Part shown: positions 1-9,026 of the stretch, piece after piece | Layout: each line of letters begins with the position of its first letter | Numbering within the stretch: the stretch's first letter is position 1 | From: Vibrio ruber DSM 16370 | GTDB taxonomy: Bacteria; Pseudomonadota; Gammaproteobacteria; Enterobacterales; Vibrionaceae | NCBI RefSeq assembly: GCF_900163965.1 | Contig: NZ_FULE01000037.1 | Location: 19,793-83,792, forward strand | Length of the DNA stretch: 64,000 nucleotides | Reading direction: 5' to 3' | Translations under genes and position numbers: made by a program | Notes under the pieces: generated by a model | Databases searched by the model: none | What the model was told of the DNA's origin: nothing | Seen by the model: only the letters and a program-made list of their open reading frames with translations

Positions 1-1171
1 GTGCACTTTTCGCATCTTGTTTATTGGTCGCGATCAATTGCAGTGCGCTGTTCGCCGGCCCCCAGACTTCATTCATTTCCGGAATGGAAGGCATTGAGGT
101 TGCATGTAGGGATTGCATCGCAACCGCACTGGCACCCGGGTCATTTTTGATCACCGGATCGTTCACCAGTTTTTTCACCGCCGGGACTTCACCCGTCAGT
201 TCAAAACGGCGTTTGGCGTTATCGTAATTATTGATGAAGGTAATAAATTCCTGTGCGAGGGGTTTATTTTTCGAGAAGGTGGAAATGCTATAACTCTTCA
301 CCCCCATAAATGATCCCATTGGTTCACCGGAGGGTAATTTTGGCAGTGGTGCAACACCATAATTGATGCCTGCTTCTTTATACGGCTGAAGCGACCAAGG
401 CCCTGTTTCAACAATTGCGGCTTTGCCCGAGGTAAATAATGAATCAATCGCATTCAACCCGTTATTACCAATAATACCGGTCGGAAATAGTTTTGATGTA
501 TAAAACTTCTGAATGAATTTTGCGCCTTCAATTGCTCCGGGAGTGTTGAGTAATATTTTTTCCGGGTCATAAGAACCGTCAGATTTTTTACCGAAAATAT
601 CGCCACCCATACCATTTAAAATGCCGTAGGTGTAATAAAGTTCATCCCATTTTGCCAGCAAGCCGTATTTATTTTCTTTACGAAACCGCTTCGATAATTC
701 AAATATTTTATCCAACGTATCAGGCAGTTCAGAAATAAGATCTTTGTTGTAAACCATAAATACGGTTTCAACTGATTTTGGTAAACCGTAGAGAACGCCA
801 TTATAAGTCAATGCCGCAATCGAAGGCTGACTAAATGTATCGATCACCGCTTGCTCAACCTGAACCGGCGCAAGCAAACCTTGAATCACTGCCCCACCAA
901 TCTGATCATGAGGAATTAAGACCACATCAGGCCCGGTGCCCGCCGGGCCGTCCATCCGCAGCGATTCGATCTGACCACCGTATGGCATTTCAACAACTTT
1001 CACGTTTACATCGTGCTGTTTTTCAAATGCTGCAACCGCTTGTTCATTACCAAAAGACTTTTGGATGTCCTCCCAGACTAATAAGGATTGCTGCGCCAAC
1101 ACCATTGGCGAACAAAATAGAGCCGTCACTGCAAGCGCAGTTATTTTTTTACTAAATTTATTATTATTCAT
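1..1171 (-). CDS. Sugar ABC transporter substrate-binding protein (MalE/GanO-like), 3' end cut by window edge
   Basis: The reading frame is open on the minus strand from an ATG at 1171 to the left edge, about 390 codons, and the C-terminus lies outside the window. The N-terminus (MNNNKFSKKITALAVTALF...MVLA) is a signal peptide, so the product is exported to the periplasm. The body reads like a MalE-type solute-binding protein (family 1), with a LLVWEDIQKS start of the mature domain, a DVVLIPHDQIGG segment and a GPWSLQPY segment. It is divergent from the ATPase gene at 1389, and a galactan regulator and galactanase follow. I infer galacto-oligosaccharides rather than maltose as ligand, by analogy with Bacillus GanS/CycB. 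The permease genes are presumably beyond the left edge. Family assignment is firm; substrate is inference. Confidence 0.9.
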   Translation of the reverse strand, partial: MNNNKFSKKITALAVTALFCSPMVLAQQSLLVWEDIQKSFGNEQAVAAFEKQHDVNVKVVEMPYGGQIESLRMDGPAGTGPDVVLIPHDQIGGAVIQGLLAPVQVEQAVIDTFSQPSIAALTYNGVLYGLPKSVETVFMVYNKDLISELPDTLDKIFELSKRFRKENKYGLLAKWDELYYTYGILNGMGGDIFGKKSDGSYDPEKILLNTPGAIEGAKFIQKFYTSKLFPTGIIGNNGLNAIDSLFTSGKAAIVETGPWSLQPYKEAGINYGVAPLPKLPSGEPMGSFMGVKSYSISTFSKNKPLAQEFITFINNYDNAKRRFELTGEVPAVKKLVNDPVIKNDPGASAVAMQSLHATSMPSIPEMNEVWGPANSALQLIATNKQDAKSA

Positions 1172-1263
1172 AAAAAATCTCACGTCTTTGTATTTGGAAA
1201 AATAAAATTTATGGTGCAAATATGCTCCTTTGTGTTAGTTTTTCCATACAAGCAATTCATTCA

Positions 1264-1279
1264 CGTGATACAAATCACT
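1264..1279. promoter_or_regulatory. Probable CRP (cAMP receptor protein) binding site
   Basis: The sequence is CGTGA-N6-TCACT, a near-perfect match to the CRP consensus TGTGA-N6-TCACA. It lies in the 217-bp divergent promoter region between the binding-protein gene (start 1171) and the ATPase gene (start 1389). Catabolite control of both directions would fit a carbohydrate uptake locus. The rest of this gap is AT-rich and shows no other clear operator. Confidence 0.65.
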
Positions 1280-1388
1280 TTAGCAAGCGGTTATTGTGAT
1301 AAAACAAACAAGTAAAAATAAAATTTACTAAATAAAAACCGAATGAGATCACACATTTTTATTTATTATCATTTATGAGGAACTTAAA

Positions 1389-2492
1389 ATGTCTTCGATT
1401 CAATTATCCAATGTCGTAAAACGTTTTGACGATACCCAAACGATTCACAACGTAAACTTATCAATAGAAGAAGGTGAATTTGTGGTATTTGTCGGCCCGT
1501 CAGGTTGTGGAAAATCGACACTGTTGCGCATGATTGCCGGTTTAGAAGAGATCAGTGATGGGGCTATCTCGATTGCAGGCAATGTGGTCAACGACACTCC
1601 CCCGTCAGAACGCGGCGTCGCCATGGTATTTCAGTCTTATGCGCTCTACCCGCATATGACGGTTGCTGAAAACATGGGGTACTCGTTAAAAGTCAACAAA
1701 GTGCCCAAACAAGAGCTGGAGAAGAAAGTCCGTCTGGTCAGTAAAGCCCTGCAATTGGAACAACTGCTCGATCGCAAACCCGCTCAGCTTTCAGGCGGAC
1801 AGCGCCAGCGCGTTGCCATCGGCCGGGCGATCGTCAGAGATCCGCAAGTCTTTTTGTTTGATGAACCGCTCTCAAACCTTGATGCAGAACTACGGGTAGA
1901 CATGCGCCTGCATATTGCCAAATTACACCAAGAACTCAAATCAACCATGATCTATGTGACGCACGACCAAGTCGAAGCCATGACACTTGCGGATAAAATC
2001 GTCGTGCTTCGTGATGGAAAAGTTGAGCAGGTGGGTTCACCAATGGATCTGTACCATCACCCGATTAACAGATTTGTTGCCGGATTTATCGGCTCACCTA
2101 AAATGAACTTTATCCCCTGTACCATCGAAGGCTGGGATGAAAACAGCTTAACCGTAAATCTCAATGTTGGCCGTTCAATCACTCTACCGATAAAAACAGC
2201 GCCCATTGCAACCGGCAAAGAGCTCACGCTAGGGATCAGGCCTGAACATCTCACGACAAGTCCGGATATCATTACGCTGGCATTCCAGTGTGAAGTAGTC
2301 GAGAGACTGGGAGGCATGACGTACATTTTTGGCCAGTGTGGCGGTGTGGATGACTTCAAGTACCTTCACCATGGGGATACACAAATACAGCCGGGTGAGT
2401 CAATTTCGTTATTTACATCACCTTCCCATTTACACATTTTTGACCCCGATGGAAACGTCATTCAATTTGATTCTGTACAATCAACGCATTAA
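1389..2492 (+). CDS. Carbohydrate ABC transporter ATP-binding protein (MalK/UgpC/MsmX family)
   Basis: This 367-residue ATPase energises uptake of an oligosaccharide by a binding-protein-dependent importer in the inner membrane. All nucleotide-binding motifs are visible: Walker A GPSGCGKST near residue 37, Q-loop VFQSYALYPHM, signature LSGGQRQR near 135, Walker B VFLFDEPLSNLD, and the H-loop YVTHDQVEAMTLADKI typical of the MalK/UgpC/MsmX group. The C-terminal ~120 residues are the TOBE/OB-fold regulatory region of this group. It is divergent from the binding-protein gene and followed by a LacI-type regulator. The start is ATG with GAGG upstream (1377-1380). Length and motifs are normal, so it is probably functional. 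It may serve several importers, as MsmX does. Confidence 0.92.
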   Translation: MSSIQLSNVVKRFDDTQTIHNVNLSIEEGEFVVFVGPSGCGKSTLLRMIAGLEEISDGAISIAGNVVNDTPPSERGVAMVFQSYALYPHMTVAENMGYSLKVNKVPKQELEKKVRLVSKALQLEQLLDRKPAQLSGGQRQRVAIGRAIVRDPQVFLFDEPLSNLDAELRVDMRLHIAKLHQELKSTMIYVTHDQVEAMTLADKIVVLRDGKVEQVGSPMDLYHHPINRFVAGFIGSPKMNFIPCTIEGWDENSLTVNLNVGRSITLPIKTAPIATGKELTLGIRPEHLTTSPDIITLAFQCEVVERLGGMTYIFGQCGGVDDFKYLHHGDTQIQPGESISLFTSPSHLHIFDPDGNVIQFDSVQSTH

Positions 2493-2500
2493 CGTTTTCG

Positions 2501-2531
2501 TGCCAAAGTGCATTCAGAATACGCTTTGGCA
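2501..2531 (+). terminator. Intergenic hairpin between ATPase and regulator genes
   Basis: TGCCAAAG at 2501-2508 is the exact inverse complement of CTTTGGCA at 2524-2531. No T-run follows, so this is more likely an mRNA-stabilising or partial-attenuation hairpin than a strong terminator. The regulator starts 40 bp later. Confidence 0.4.
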
Positions 2532-2561
2532 TCATCGGATCGTTCGATAAAAATAATATAG

Positions 2562-3578
<1,017 letters not shown>

Positions 3579-3782
3579 ATACGGGACGGTTTTTATTTTC
3601 AATCACACAATGGCACATCGAGTAGATACCTTTCATTTTGGCAAGGATCTTCCTCACAATGCCCGAAGTAAATTTACTGTGACAATTCATTGATAATCAC
3701 AACCCGATAAAATACTTGATTCCGATATCCCGAATCTATTTATCAATCACATCCATTTTAAAATCCGTTGCTATTCTTTTCC

Positions 3783-3800
3783 TGACGTCATGACGTGACG
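3783..3800. promoter_or_regulatory. Overlapping palindromes upstream of the galactanase gene
   Basis: TGACGTCA (3783-3790) and GTCATGAC (3787-3794) are overlapping perfect palindromes 31-48 bp before the preferred start of the galactanase gene. Position and symmetry suggest an operator, possibly for the LacI-type regulator next door. This is inference; I see no second copy in the divergent promoter at 1172-1388. Confidence 0.25.
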
Positions 3801-3830
3801 ATAACGTGAATGAATAACAACGGTGAAACG

Positions 3831-4829
3831 ATGAATAAGACCTTAAAAATACTTGCTATTTTCAGCTCACTCGCCACATCGGGCTATTCTCATGCGCTGA
3901 TTAAAGGTGCAGATATTAGCTGGATCACGCAGATGGAAGACAGTGGCTACGAGTTCTACAACGACTGGGGGTATCGGCAAGATGTCCTGTCCATATTACG
4001 CGACCATGGCATGAACGCCGTCCGTTTACGGGTTTGGGTGAACCCTCGCGATGGGTATTACAATTCACTGCAAGACGTGATCACCAAAGCCAAATGGGCG
4101 AAAGCCGCCAATATGGATGTGATGATCGATTTCCACTACAGCGATACGTGGGCAGATCCGGGCAATCAATGGAAGCCAGCGGCATGGGCGCAACTCAGTT
4201 TTGACGATTTAATGGCCCGGGTCTGGTCTTACACCCGTGACTCACTCAATACCTTAAAAGCGGCCGGTATTACCCCCAAGTGGATTCAAGTCGGAAATGA
4301 AACCAATAACGGTATGTTGTGGAATGACGGCATGGCATCAAGCAACATGCGTAATTATGCATGGTTATTTAATAGCGGACGCAACGCTGCGAAAGAAGTC
4401 TTCCCGAATGCAAAAGTCATTGTTCATTTGGCGAATTGCCATGACAACGCTAATTTCCGCTGGATACTGGATGGCTTACAGGCCAATAGTGCCTGGTGGG
4501 ATGTGATTGGTGCATCATCTTACCCTAAAAATGCGACGGGCATGAGTTGGCAAGAAGCAAACCGCCGCTGTCTCAATAATCTTAATGATATGGTCAAGCG
4601 CTACGGGACCGAAGTGATGATCACTGAAATCGGGGTACCTTGGGATGATCCTGAATCAAAAACGATTGTTGCAGACATGATCCACAAAGTCCGGCAAGTC
4701 AATCAAAATAAAGGGATTGGGATTTTTTACTGGGAGCCACAGGCATATAACTGGCAAGGTTATACCTTGGGCGCATGGAATCCAGACACACGCCGTCCGA
4801 CTCAGGCGCTGGATGCTTTTCTTGAATAA
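3831..4829 (+). CDS. Secreted arabinogalactan endo-beta-1,4-galactanase, GH53
   Basis: The enzyme cleaves beta-1,4-galactan chains of pectin side branches outside the cytoplasm. I place the start at the ATG at 3831 because GGTGA lies four bases before it. An in-frame ATG at 3810 has no good ribosome site. The product is then 332 residues with a signal peptide ending at SHA (about residue 22). The mature start LIKGADISWITQME is the hallmark of GH53. The acid/base glutamate lies in QVGNETNNG and the nucleophile glutamate in MITEIGVPW, both at expected distances. It ends in FYWEPQAYNW...LDAFLE with no extra binding domain. With the importer and regulator it forms a compact galactan-use locus. 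Confidence 0.93.
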   Translation: MNKTLKILAIFSSLATSGYSHALIKGADISWITQMEDSGYEFYNDWGYRQDVLSILRDHGMNAVRLRVWVNPRDGYYNSLQDVITKAKWAKAANMDVMIDFHYSDTWADPGNQWKPAAWAQLSFDDLMARVWSYTRDSLNTLKAAGITPKWIQVGNETNNGMLWNDGMASSNMRNYAWLFNSGRNAAKEVFPNAKVIVHLANCHDNANFRWILDGLQANSAWWDVIGASSYPKNATGMSWQEANRRCLNNLNDMVKRYGTEVMITEIGVPWDDPESKTIVADMIHKVRQVNQNKGIGIFYWEPQAYNWQGYTLGAWNPDTRRPTQALDAFLE

Positions 4830-4844
4830 CAAGTAACTTGCCCC

Positions 4845-4864
4845 GCCCCTCAATGATGAGGGGC
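4845..4864 (+). terminator. Hairpin after the galactanase gene
   Basis: GCCCCTCA (4845-4852) pairs with TGAGGGGC (4857-4864) around a four-base loop. The U-tract is poor, so it is a weak or Rho-assisted terminator. Confidence 0.45.
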
Positions 4865-4979
4865 ATCCTCAAAAGTTCACTATCCGTCAATATGAGGTGT
4901 TAAACGCACTGATTGACGCCAGATTAAACATGCAATTCAATCCGTGACACAGAACACACCATCATTGAGTAAGCGTGTG

Positions 4980-5594
4980 TTAAGCACGACTTTTAGCGAG
5001 GAGCAGGTTCACTTTCCCTTTTGCTGTTTTACCAATGGCTTGCATAAGCTGAAAGCTTGGCTTGACGATTCCCGATTGCTCTAAGTCCTCTACCATTTGA
5101 AGCCAAAGTTTGGCTGTCATCTGTGCATCAGCTAATGCCCGGTGGAATACACCGTCATTGTCGATGTTTTTGTAGCGAACAAGCGCACCGAGTTTGTGTG
5201 ACGGTGCATCTTGAATCAGCCGCCTTGCAACCAGTAAAGAGCAAGCAAACTCTCCTGAATAACCACGGTTGATTCTCTCAAGCTCTGCGTCTAAAAATCG
5301 TTTATCGAACGAAGCGTTGTGAGCAATCAGGTTCTCACCGGTAATGAACTCACTAAACGATGCCATTACTTCATCACAGCTTGGTGCTGTACGTAACATG
5401 TGATTGGTGATGCCAGTATAGCTTTCAATGAATGAGCTCACTCTGAAGCCCGGATTCATCAATTGCTGAAAACTATCGACAACCTCACCATCGACGAGTT
5501 TAACCGCACCAATCTCGATTGCGCGGTCACCAAGATTAGGAGAGAGGCCAGTGGTTTCAAAGTCAAGTACGACTACGGAATTTGCTTGAGGCAT
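4980..5594 (-). CDS. DEDDh-type 3'-5' exonuclease (DnaQ/epsilon-like)
   Basis: This 204-residue protein is a stand-alone DnaQ-fold exonuclease. ExoI is [12 protein letters not shown] near residue 8, ExoII is [14 protein letters not shown] near 90, and ExoIII is the [14 protein letters not shown] segment near 150 with the H-x4-D arrangement of the DEDDh class. It resembles the exonuclease-family proteins annotated as PolC-type 3'-5' exonuclease in Vibrio. It has no polymerase or additional domain. It is a single-gene unit between the galactan locus and an AT-rich accessory gene. The nucleic-acid substrate cannot be told from sequence. Confidence 0.85.
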   Translation of the reverse strand: MPQANSVVVLDFETTGLSPNLGDRAIEIGAVKLVDGEVVDSFQQLMNPGFRVSSFIESYTGITNHMLRTAPSCDEVMASFSEFITGENLIAHNASFDKRFLDAELERINRGYSGEFACSLLVARRLIQDAPSHKLGALVRYKNIDNDGVFHRALADAQMTAKLWLQMVEDLEQSGIVKPSFQLMQAIGKTAKGKVNLLLAKSRA

Positions 5595-5840
5595 GCAGTT
5601 TTCCAGCTAAATAATAATGTGCAAGAGTATCATCGAAAGTGGTAGAAAAAGAAAGGCGATAGCCGCCGCTGATAAGACTCCAAGTATGTGTCCATACAAA
5701 TGAGTAACATTGATGATTATCATCCCAAAAACACTAAATCAGTTCCTTTTATCTTGATTAAGCCGAACAGTTTAGTAATAGTGTATTCACTTAGTAAAAG
5801 TAATTGTATATCATCGAATACAAGAATAAGGCTTATTATC

Positions 5841-7250
5841 GTGTTATCTTTCATTAGAATAATATTTGTTATTTGCATCATTAATCTATGTGGCTCATTT
5901 CAAGTTTTTGCCAAAAATGAACAAGTAGAGTTAGCCGGACGTATGATTGATACTGACGCATACATAGCGACTTCCGGCTTCAAAAAACTGAACTCAGTCA
6001 ACATAAAAAATATAAATAAATTCAGCAATTTGGGTAATCTAACAATTACTGCCGAGGATATTGATCTTCATTTTGCCGGAGAAAATAATACCGTCACGGC
6101 AATCACTCTTGAATTACAGTCATCCCATCCGAAAAAATTCAACCAAACAATCTCTTCTCTGAAGCAATTCAAGAAAATATCCAGTTTAGATATAAGACTG
6201 AATTCTCCAATGCATCGACTTGATTTGAGCCAACTGCAAGGATTAAAAGAGTTTAAATTTACTGGCACAAAATTCATTCCACAAAATCTTATACTGCCAA
6301 ACACAGTGAAAGAACTATCAATCAGCTCTCCAAAATTTCATACGAATGAATTAAAAGAGTTCAAACATATCCAAACACTATATATAACAACAGATCATCT
6401 AACTTTTGATCCAAACACGCCAATACCAGCAATCCAAAAAGTTTCTCTAACATTAGACAATACCTCTCTGAATGGAATCGAGCAGTTCCCTAACCTGAAA
6501 TTTATAGAACTTAACACCATCCGGTTAACCGATTATTCAGCACTTACAAATCTGAAATTATTAGAGCAGCTAGAAATTACGACTACCGGTGTTGATATAC
6601 TGCCCGCCATTCATAACCCAACAATTCAAAAACTTATTATCCGTTACCTGGATACTCATGACCTCAATAGTGAACGTTATCTGGGGAATACTGAGCACTT
6701 TAAAGATAAGATAGGAAAAACTATCAACAATATCGATCAAATTACGGCAATGACCGGATTAAAATCACTCGAACTACAACACCCTACAATAAATGTAACG
6801 CCTCTTGAAAAAATGGCGATAGAGAAGTTAACTCTTTCTCGTCATCATCCGATGCCTATTGGTACATTGCGTAACATGAAGCACCTCAAAACGCTTAAAC
6901 TGGGATATAAAGAATATGAAGGGAATGAGCTAATACAGATAATTAATTCAAAGTATACCGATAAAAATGAATTTGATGCTCTGATCATTTCTAATGCCGA
7001 ACGAGGTAGTATTGTTTATGGCAAGAACTCTACATTAATTCCAGTTCATAAAATTCAGCTAGATACTTACACTCGCTGTGGTTCGAATCAGATTGTACTG
7101 AACCCTAAATTTATGGATCTTTCTATTAACGATTACATGTCTGTCCTCAAGAAAGCTTTTGCACAAACCAACGCTGGAGTAGAAAGCCGATACTTCATCC
7201 AGTCATGCAATAGTTCCAGTGCTGTTATTAATAAAATCATAGTTCACTAA
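5841..7250 (+). CDS. Secreted leucine-rich-repeat-like protein, function unknown
   Basis: I choose the GTG at 5841 because it is preceded by AAGAATAAGG and opens directly into a classical signal peptide (MLSFIRIIFVICIINLCG...QVFA, about 24 residues), giving 469 residues. The frame is open further upstream to a GTG at 5688 and an ATG at 5700, but neither has a ribosome site. The mature part is built of irregular leucine-rich repeats (for example LKEFKFTGTKF, VKELSISS, LKFIELNTIRLTDYSALTNLKLLEQLEITT). The C-terminus has two cysteines (CGSN, QSCNSS) that could pair. The gene is markedly AT-rich compared with its neighbours and is a stand-alone unit at the edge of the rhs island, so it was probably acquired. 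I do not recognise a specific family. Confidence 0.7.
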   Translation: MLSFIRIIFVICIINLCGSFQVFAKNEQVELAGRMIDTDAYIATSGFKKLNSVNIKNINKFSNLGNLTITAEDIDLHFAGENNTVTAITLELQSSHPKKFNQTISSLKQFKKISSLDIRLNSPMHRLDLSQLQGLKEFKFTGTKFIPQNLILPNTVKELSISSPKFHTNELKEFKHIQTLYITTDHLTFDPNTPIPAIQKVSLTLDNTSLNGIEQFPNLKFIELNTIRLTDYSALTNLKLLEQLEITTTGVDILPAIHNPTIQKLIIRYLDTHDLNSERYLGNTEHFKDKIGKTINNIDQITAMTGLKSLELQHPTINVTPLEKMAIEKLTLSRHHPMPIGTLRNMKHLKTLKLGYKEYEGNELIQIINSKYTDKNEFDALIISNAERGSIVYGKNSTLIPVHKIQLDTYTRCGSNQIVLNPKFMDLSINDYMSVLKKAFAQTNAGVESRYFIQSCNSSSAVINKIIVH

Positions 7251-7263
7251 CTTTCGATCTAGG

Positions 7264-7300
7264 CAAGATGATGTGTCACAACCTCATCTTGTCTTTTCTT
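7264..7300 (+). terminator. Rho-independent terminator of the LRR-like gene
   Basis: CAAGATGA (7264-7271) pairs with TCATCTTG (7284-7291), followed by TCTTTTCTT. It sits 14 bases after the stop codon. The next 136 bases (7301-7436) hold nothing I can identify. Confidence 0.7.
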
Positions 7301-7436
7301 CATGGGCTGCTTTATTGGTATTTGACGATTACACTGGATGAGCCATTCGCAGTAACATTGTTGCCGAAATTTCCTCTCGGCATAGAGAATCACGTCTCGC
7401 GTATTTGTGCCATTTTCTCATTTGCAATTAACTGGA

Positions 7437-7715
7437 ACACACTTTAGATTTCGAGATTGCCGCTGAGCAGACAACTCATCTTGGTCGTATAGTTTTCATC
7501 ATCTTTCCCCACCGTGGTAATTTCACCATTAACTTTGAGTTGTTTATCCATCGAAAACAGCGAGGATAAATCTTGCCACTCACTGAAGGTATCCGCACTC
7601 TGGAAATACCACTTCTTAGTCATTTGCCGATAGTCGGTCAGCAAATCCGGAAAGCTGTTCAACTTCTGATTGATATAATTTGTTGTTCACTCATGAGAGT
7701 ATCCCTAACCGTTGT
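7437..7715 (-). pseudogene. Remnant of the 5' end of an rhs gene (and 3' tip of its adaptor gene)
   Basis: This stretch is a near-identical copy of the start of the full-length rhs gene (21241-21510). It carries the ATG at 7694 in TCACTCAT context and the [21 protein letters not shown] segment. Ten bases (ATAAAATGCC in the intact gene) are missing right after the first codons, which shifts the frame, and homology ends abruptly at about 7437 and 7715. It is therefore dead. Its position at the far left of the displaced-tip array marks the other boundary of the rhs recombination region. Confidence 0.85.
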
Positions 7716-7972
7716 GCACCCGATAAAAATAAACGGATACCCCCATCCCACATATTGGGTTTTCAAGCAGACGCTATTTTATTGGATCAGAAAGAAAACT
7801 GTTGGCTGATAGGCAATTGACGGGAGGAAAATCTCATAAAAATAATAGGATTTCATATTTTCTCATTCATACAGGGGTCAGTAATTTTCTGTCACATCAG
7901 CATCATCAGTTCGGGAATAGCCTAATAATTGAGAGAACATTCAAGTCGTAGCTTGAAAAAAAACAAACTGTT

Positions 7973-8283
7973 AACCCACACCCAAAATCTCATACTTTTT
8001 TCATACTTTTATTTTCCCAAAAACAGATAACCTACCCTCTGTACTGGCAAAATCCGGTGCCGGGCGTAGGAACCCGCAAATTAACCTCTAGCATTATAGG
8101 TTGCTAACTTTACGTTGGTTTTCTACTATATGCGGCTTCAGCACACCTGAATTATGGTGAGCTGGGCAAGGCAGCTTCGGCTAGCCGTACCTAGAGGGCG
8201 GCATTCCTACTCTTGTTCCAGTTCACCACCCGAGCGTAGGAACTCCCGTGGTGAAATAATCTCTAATCCTCTAGGAGTCTACT
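7973..8283 (+). ncRNA. Repeated structured leader RNA element, copy 1
   Basis: First of three paralogous ~310-nt segments directly upstream of the 65-residue ORF. Segment A (GTAGGAA) occurs at 8066-8072 and 8236-8242, and its complement TTCCTAC at 8204-8210. Segment X here is CCTCTAG (8085-8091 and 8268-8274) with complement CTAGAGG at 8191-8197. The 5' pairing A-X with X'-A' and the 3' pairing X'-A' with A-X exclude each other. TTCACCAC (8222-8229) also pairs with GTGGTGAA (8248-8255), giving a pseudoknot with the second A stem. A UUCG-capped hairpin lies near 8172-8184. The second X overlaps the AGGAG ribosome site. No known RNA class recognised; copy 1 lacks an adjacent CRISPR leader. Confidence 0.6.
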
Positions 8284-8481
8284 ATGTACGAAACCATCCC
8301 TTACAATCCCGAGTTTGCCCAGAAAGCCCGCGAATACTTGCGTCAGTTAGAAGAAATATTCGAAGCCGAACAGCGGCACAACAGTCAAGAACTACGCAAC
8401 GTACTGCTGTATCTGAATAATCTAATTACCACTCATTATGTGCGCTACCATCAAGAGATTGACGGGGAGGATTTGGTGTAA
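8284..8481 (+). CDS. Conserved 65-residue protein of the repeated module, copy 1
   Basis: The product starts MYETIPYNPEFAQKAREYL and ends EIDGEDLV. It is acidic, soluble and probably two or three alpha-helices, with no signal or membrane segment. The start is fixed by AGGAG seven bases upstream. Compared with copy 3 it has one amino-acid change (Pro9 instead of His) but seven silent codon changes, so the protein sequence is under selection while the DNA drifts. It has no domain I can name. The position downstream of an elaborate leader and next to rhs tips suggests a regulated small effector, antitoxin or accessory protein. That is speculation. Confidence 0.75.
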   Translation: MYETIPYNPEFAQKAREYLRQLEEIFEAEQRHNSQELRNVLLYLNNLITTHYVRYHQEIDGEDLV

Positions 8482-8503
8482 TTAATGGGTTTATTTGGAT
8501 TTC

Positions 8504-8526
8504 GAGCCGCGGTTGCGGCTCGTTTT
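8504..8526 (+). terminator. Terminator after the 65-residue ORF, copy 1
   Basis: GAGCCGC (8504-8510) pairs with GCGGCTC (8515-8521) and is followed by GTTTT. The same hairpin, with loop and wobble changes, follows all three copies. Confidence 0.75.
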
Positions 8527-8535
8527 ACAATAGAA

Positions 8536-8709
8536 GGTGTAACTCGTCGGTTACGTCCCTGACCAAAGCGATACTACCACTCCCCGGATATTCACCTCAA
8601 GGGTCAGTGGCTGCGGGAAGCCGGGTTTGAGACCGGGACGAAGATCACCGTCAACATAACCACGGATTCATTGTGCTCTTCCGCGATATCAGTTGATTTG
8701 AAAAAATAA
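8536..8709 (+). pseudogene. SymE-like toxin remnant, copy 1
   Basis: The frame reads GVTRRLRP, an in-frame TGA, then IHLKGQWLREAGFETGTKI followed by TVNITTDSL. This is recognisably the C-terminal half of a SymE-family (SOS-linked, rhs-associated) protein. The N-terminal half is missing, the stop is internal and the C-terminal CIVL motif is frameshifted, so it is not functional. Two more decayed copies occupy the equivalent place in modules 2 and 3. Confidence 0.6.
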
Positions 8710-8746
8710 AACAGTCGGGACTATTTGCCCGGCTGCTGTTTTTTTT
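8710..8746. terminator. Probable bidirectional terminator, copy 1
   Basis: ACAGTCGGG pairs imperfectly with CCCGGCTG-CTGT and ends in a run of eight T on the plus strand. The minus strand also has T-rich flanks. It separates the plus-strand SymE remnant from the minus-strand immunity gene. Confidence 0.6.
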
Positions 8747-8789
8747 GATGTTGTGAATGAGTTAATCAGGTTAGGGTGACCCTGTTAAT

Positions 8790-9017
8790 TTATTTGTAAG
8801 AAACAACCTTGGTAATAAGATTTTTACCATCTAAGTTCTTGTATTCTATTTTTATTTTCTTATAAAAATAAAATGAATCCCAAAAATGAGGTGTTATATT
8901 CTTCGTCAAATGCCCTCTAGAATCAGAATACAAACAGAATTCTTCCCCTGCTGTATTTTGAAAAATATATTCACAGCTATCTTCATCACTAACACATTTA
9001 AAAAAAACATCTTTCAT
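8790..9017 (-). CDS. Putative immunity protein for displaced rhs tip 1
   Basis: This 75-residue protein (MKDVFFKCVSDEDSCEYIF...) starts nine bases after the stop codon of the displaced Rhs tip at 9027 and on the same strand, the usual place of the cognate immunity gene. It has no signal or membrane segment, so it would neutralise a cytoplasmic toxin. I do not recognise its family; the assignment rests on position alone. A terminator-like hairpin follows at about 8746-8710. Confidence 0.6.
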   Translation of the reverse strand: MKDVFFKCVSDEDSCEYIFQNTAGEEFCLYSDSRGHLTKNITPHFWDSFYFYKKIKIEYKNLDGKNLITKVVSYK

Positions 9018-9026
9018 CTTTTTATC

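Noticed and set aside
7973..8283. Leader element as a retron, diversity-generating retroelement or group II intron
   Set aside because: No reverse transcriptase in the island, no recognisable domain V or msr/msd layout, and the X-X'-X order differs from EBS/IBS or a1/a2 pairs.
7973..8283. Leader element as an integron attC site
   Set aside because: No RYYYAAC/GTTRRRY core sites at its ends and no integrase; the element sits upstream of the same ORF each time.
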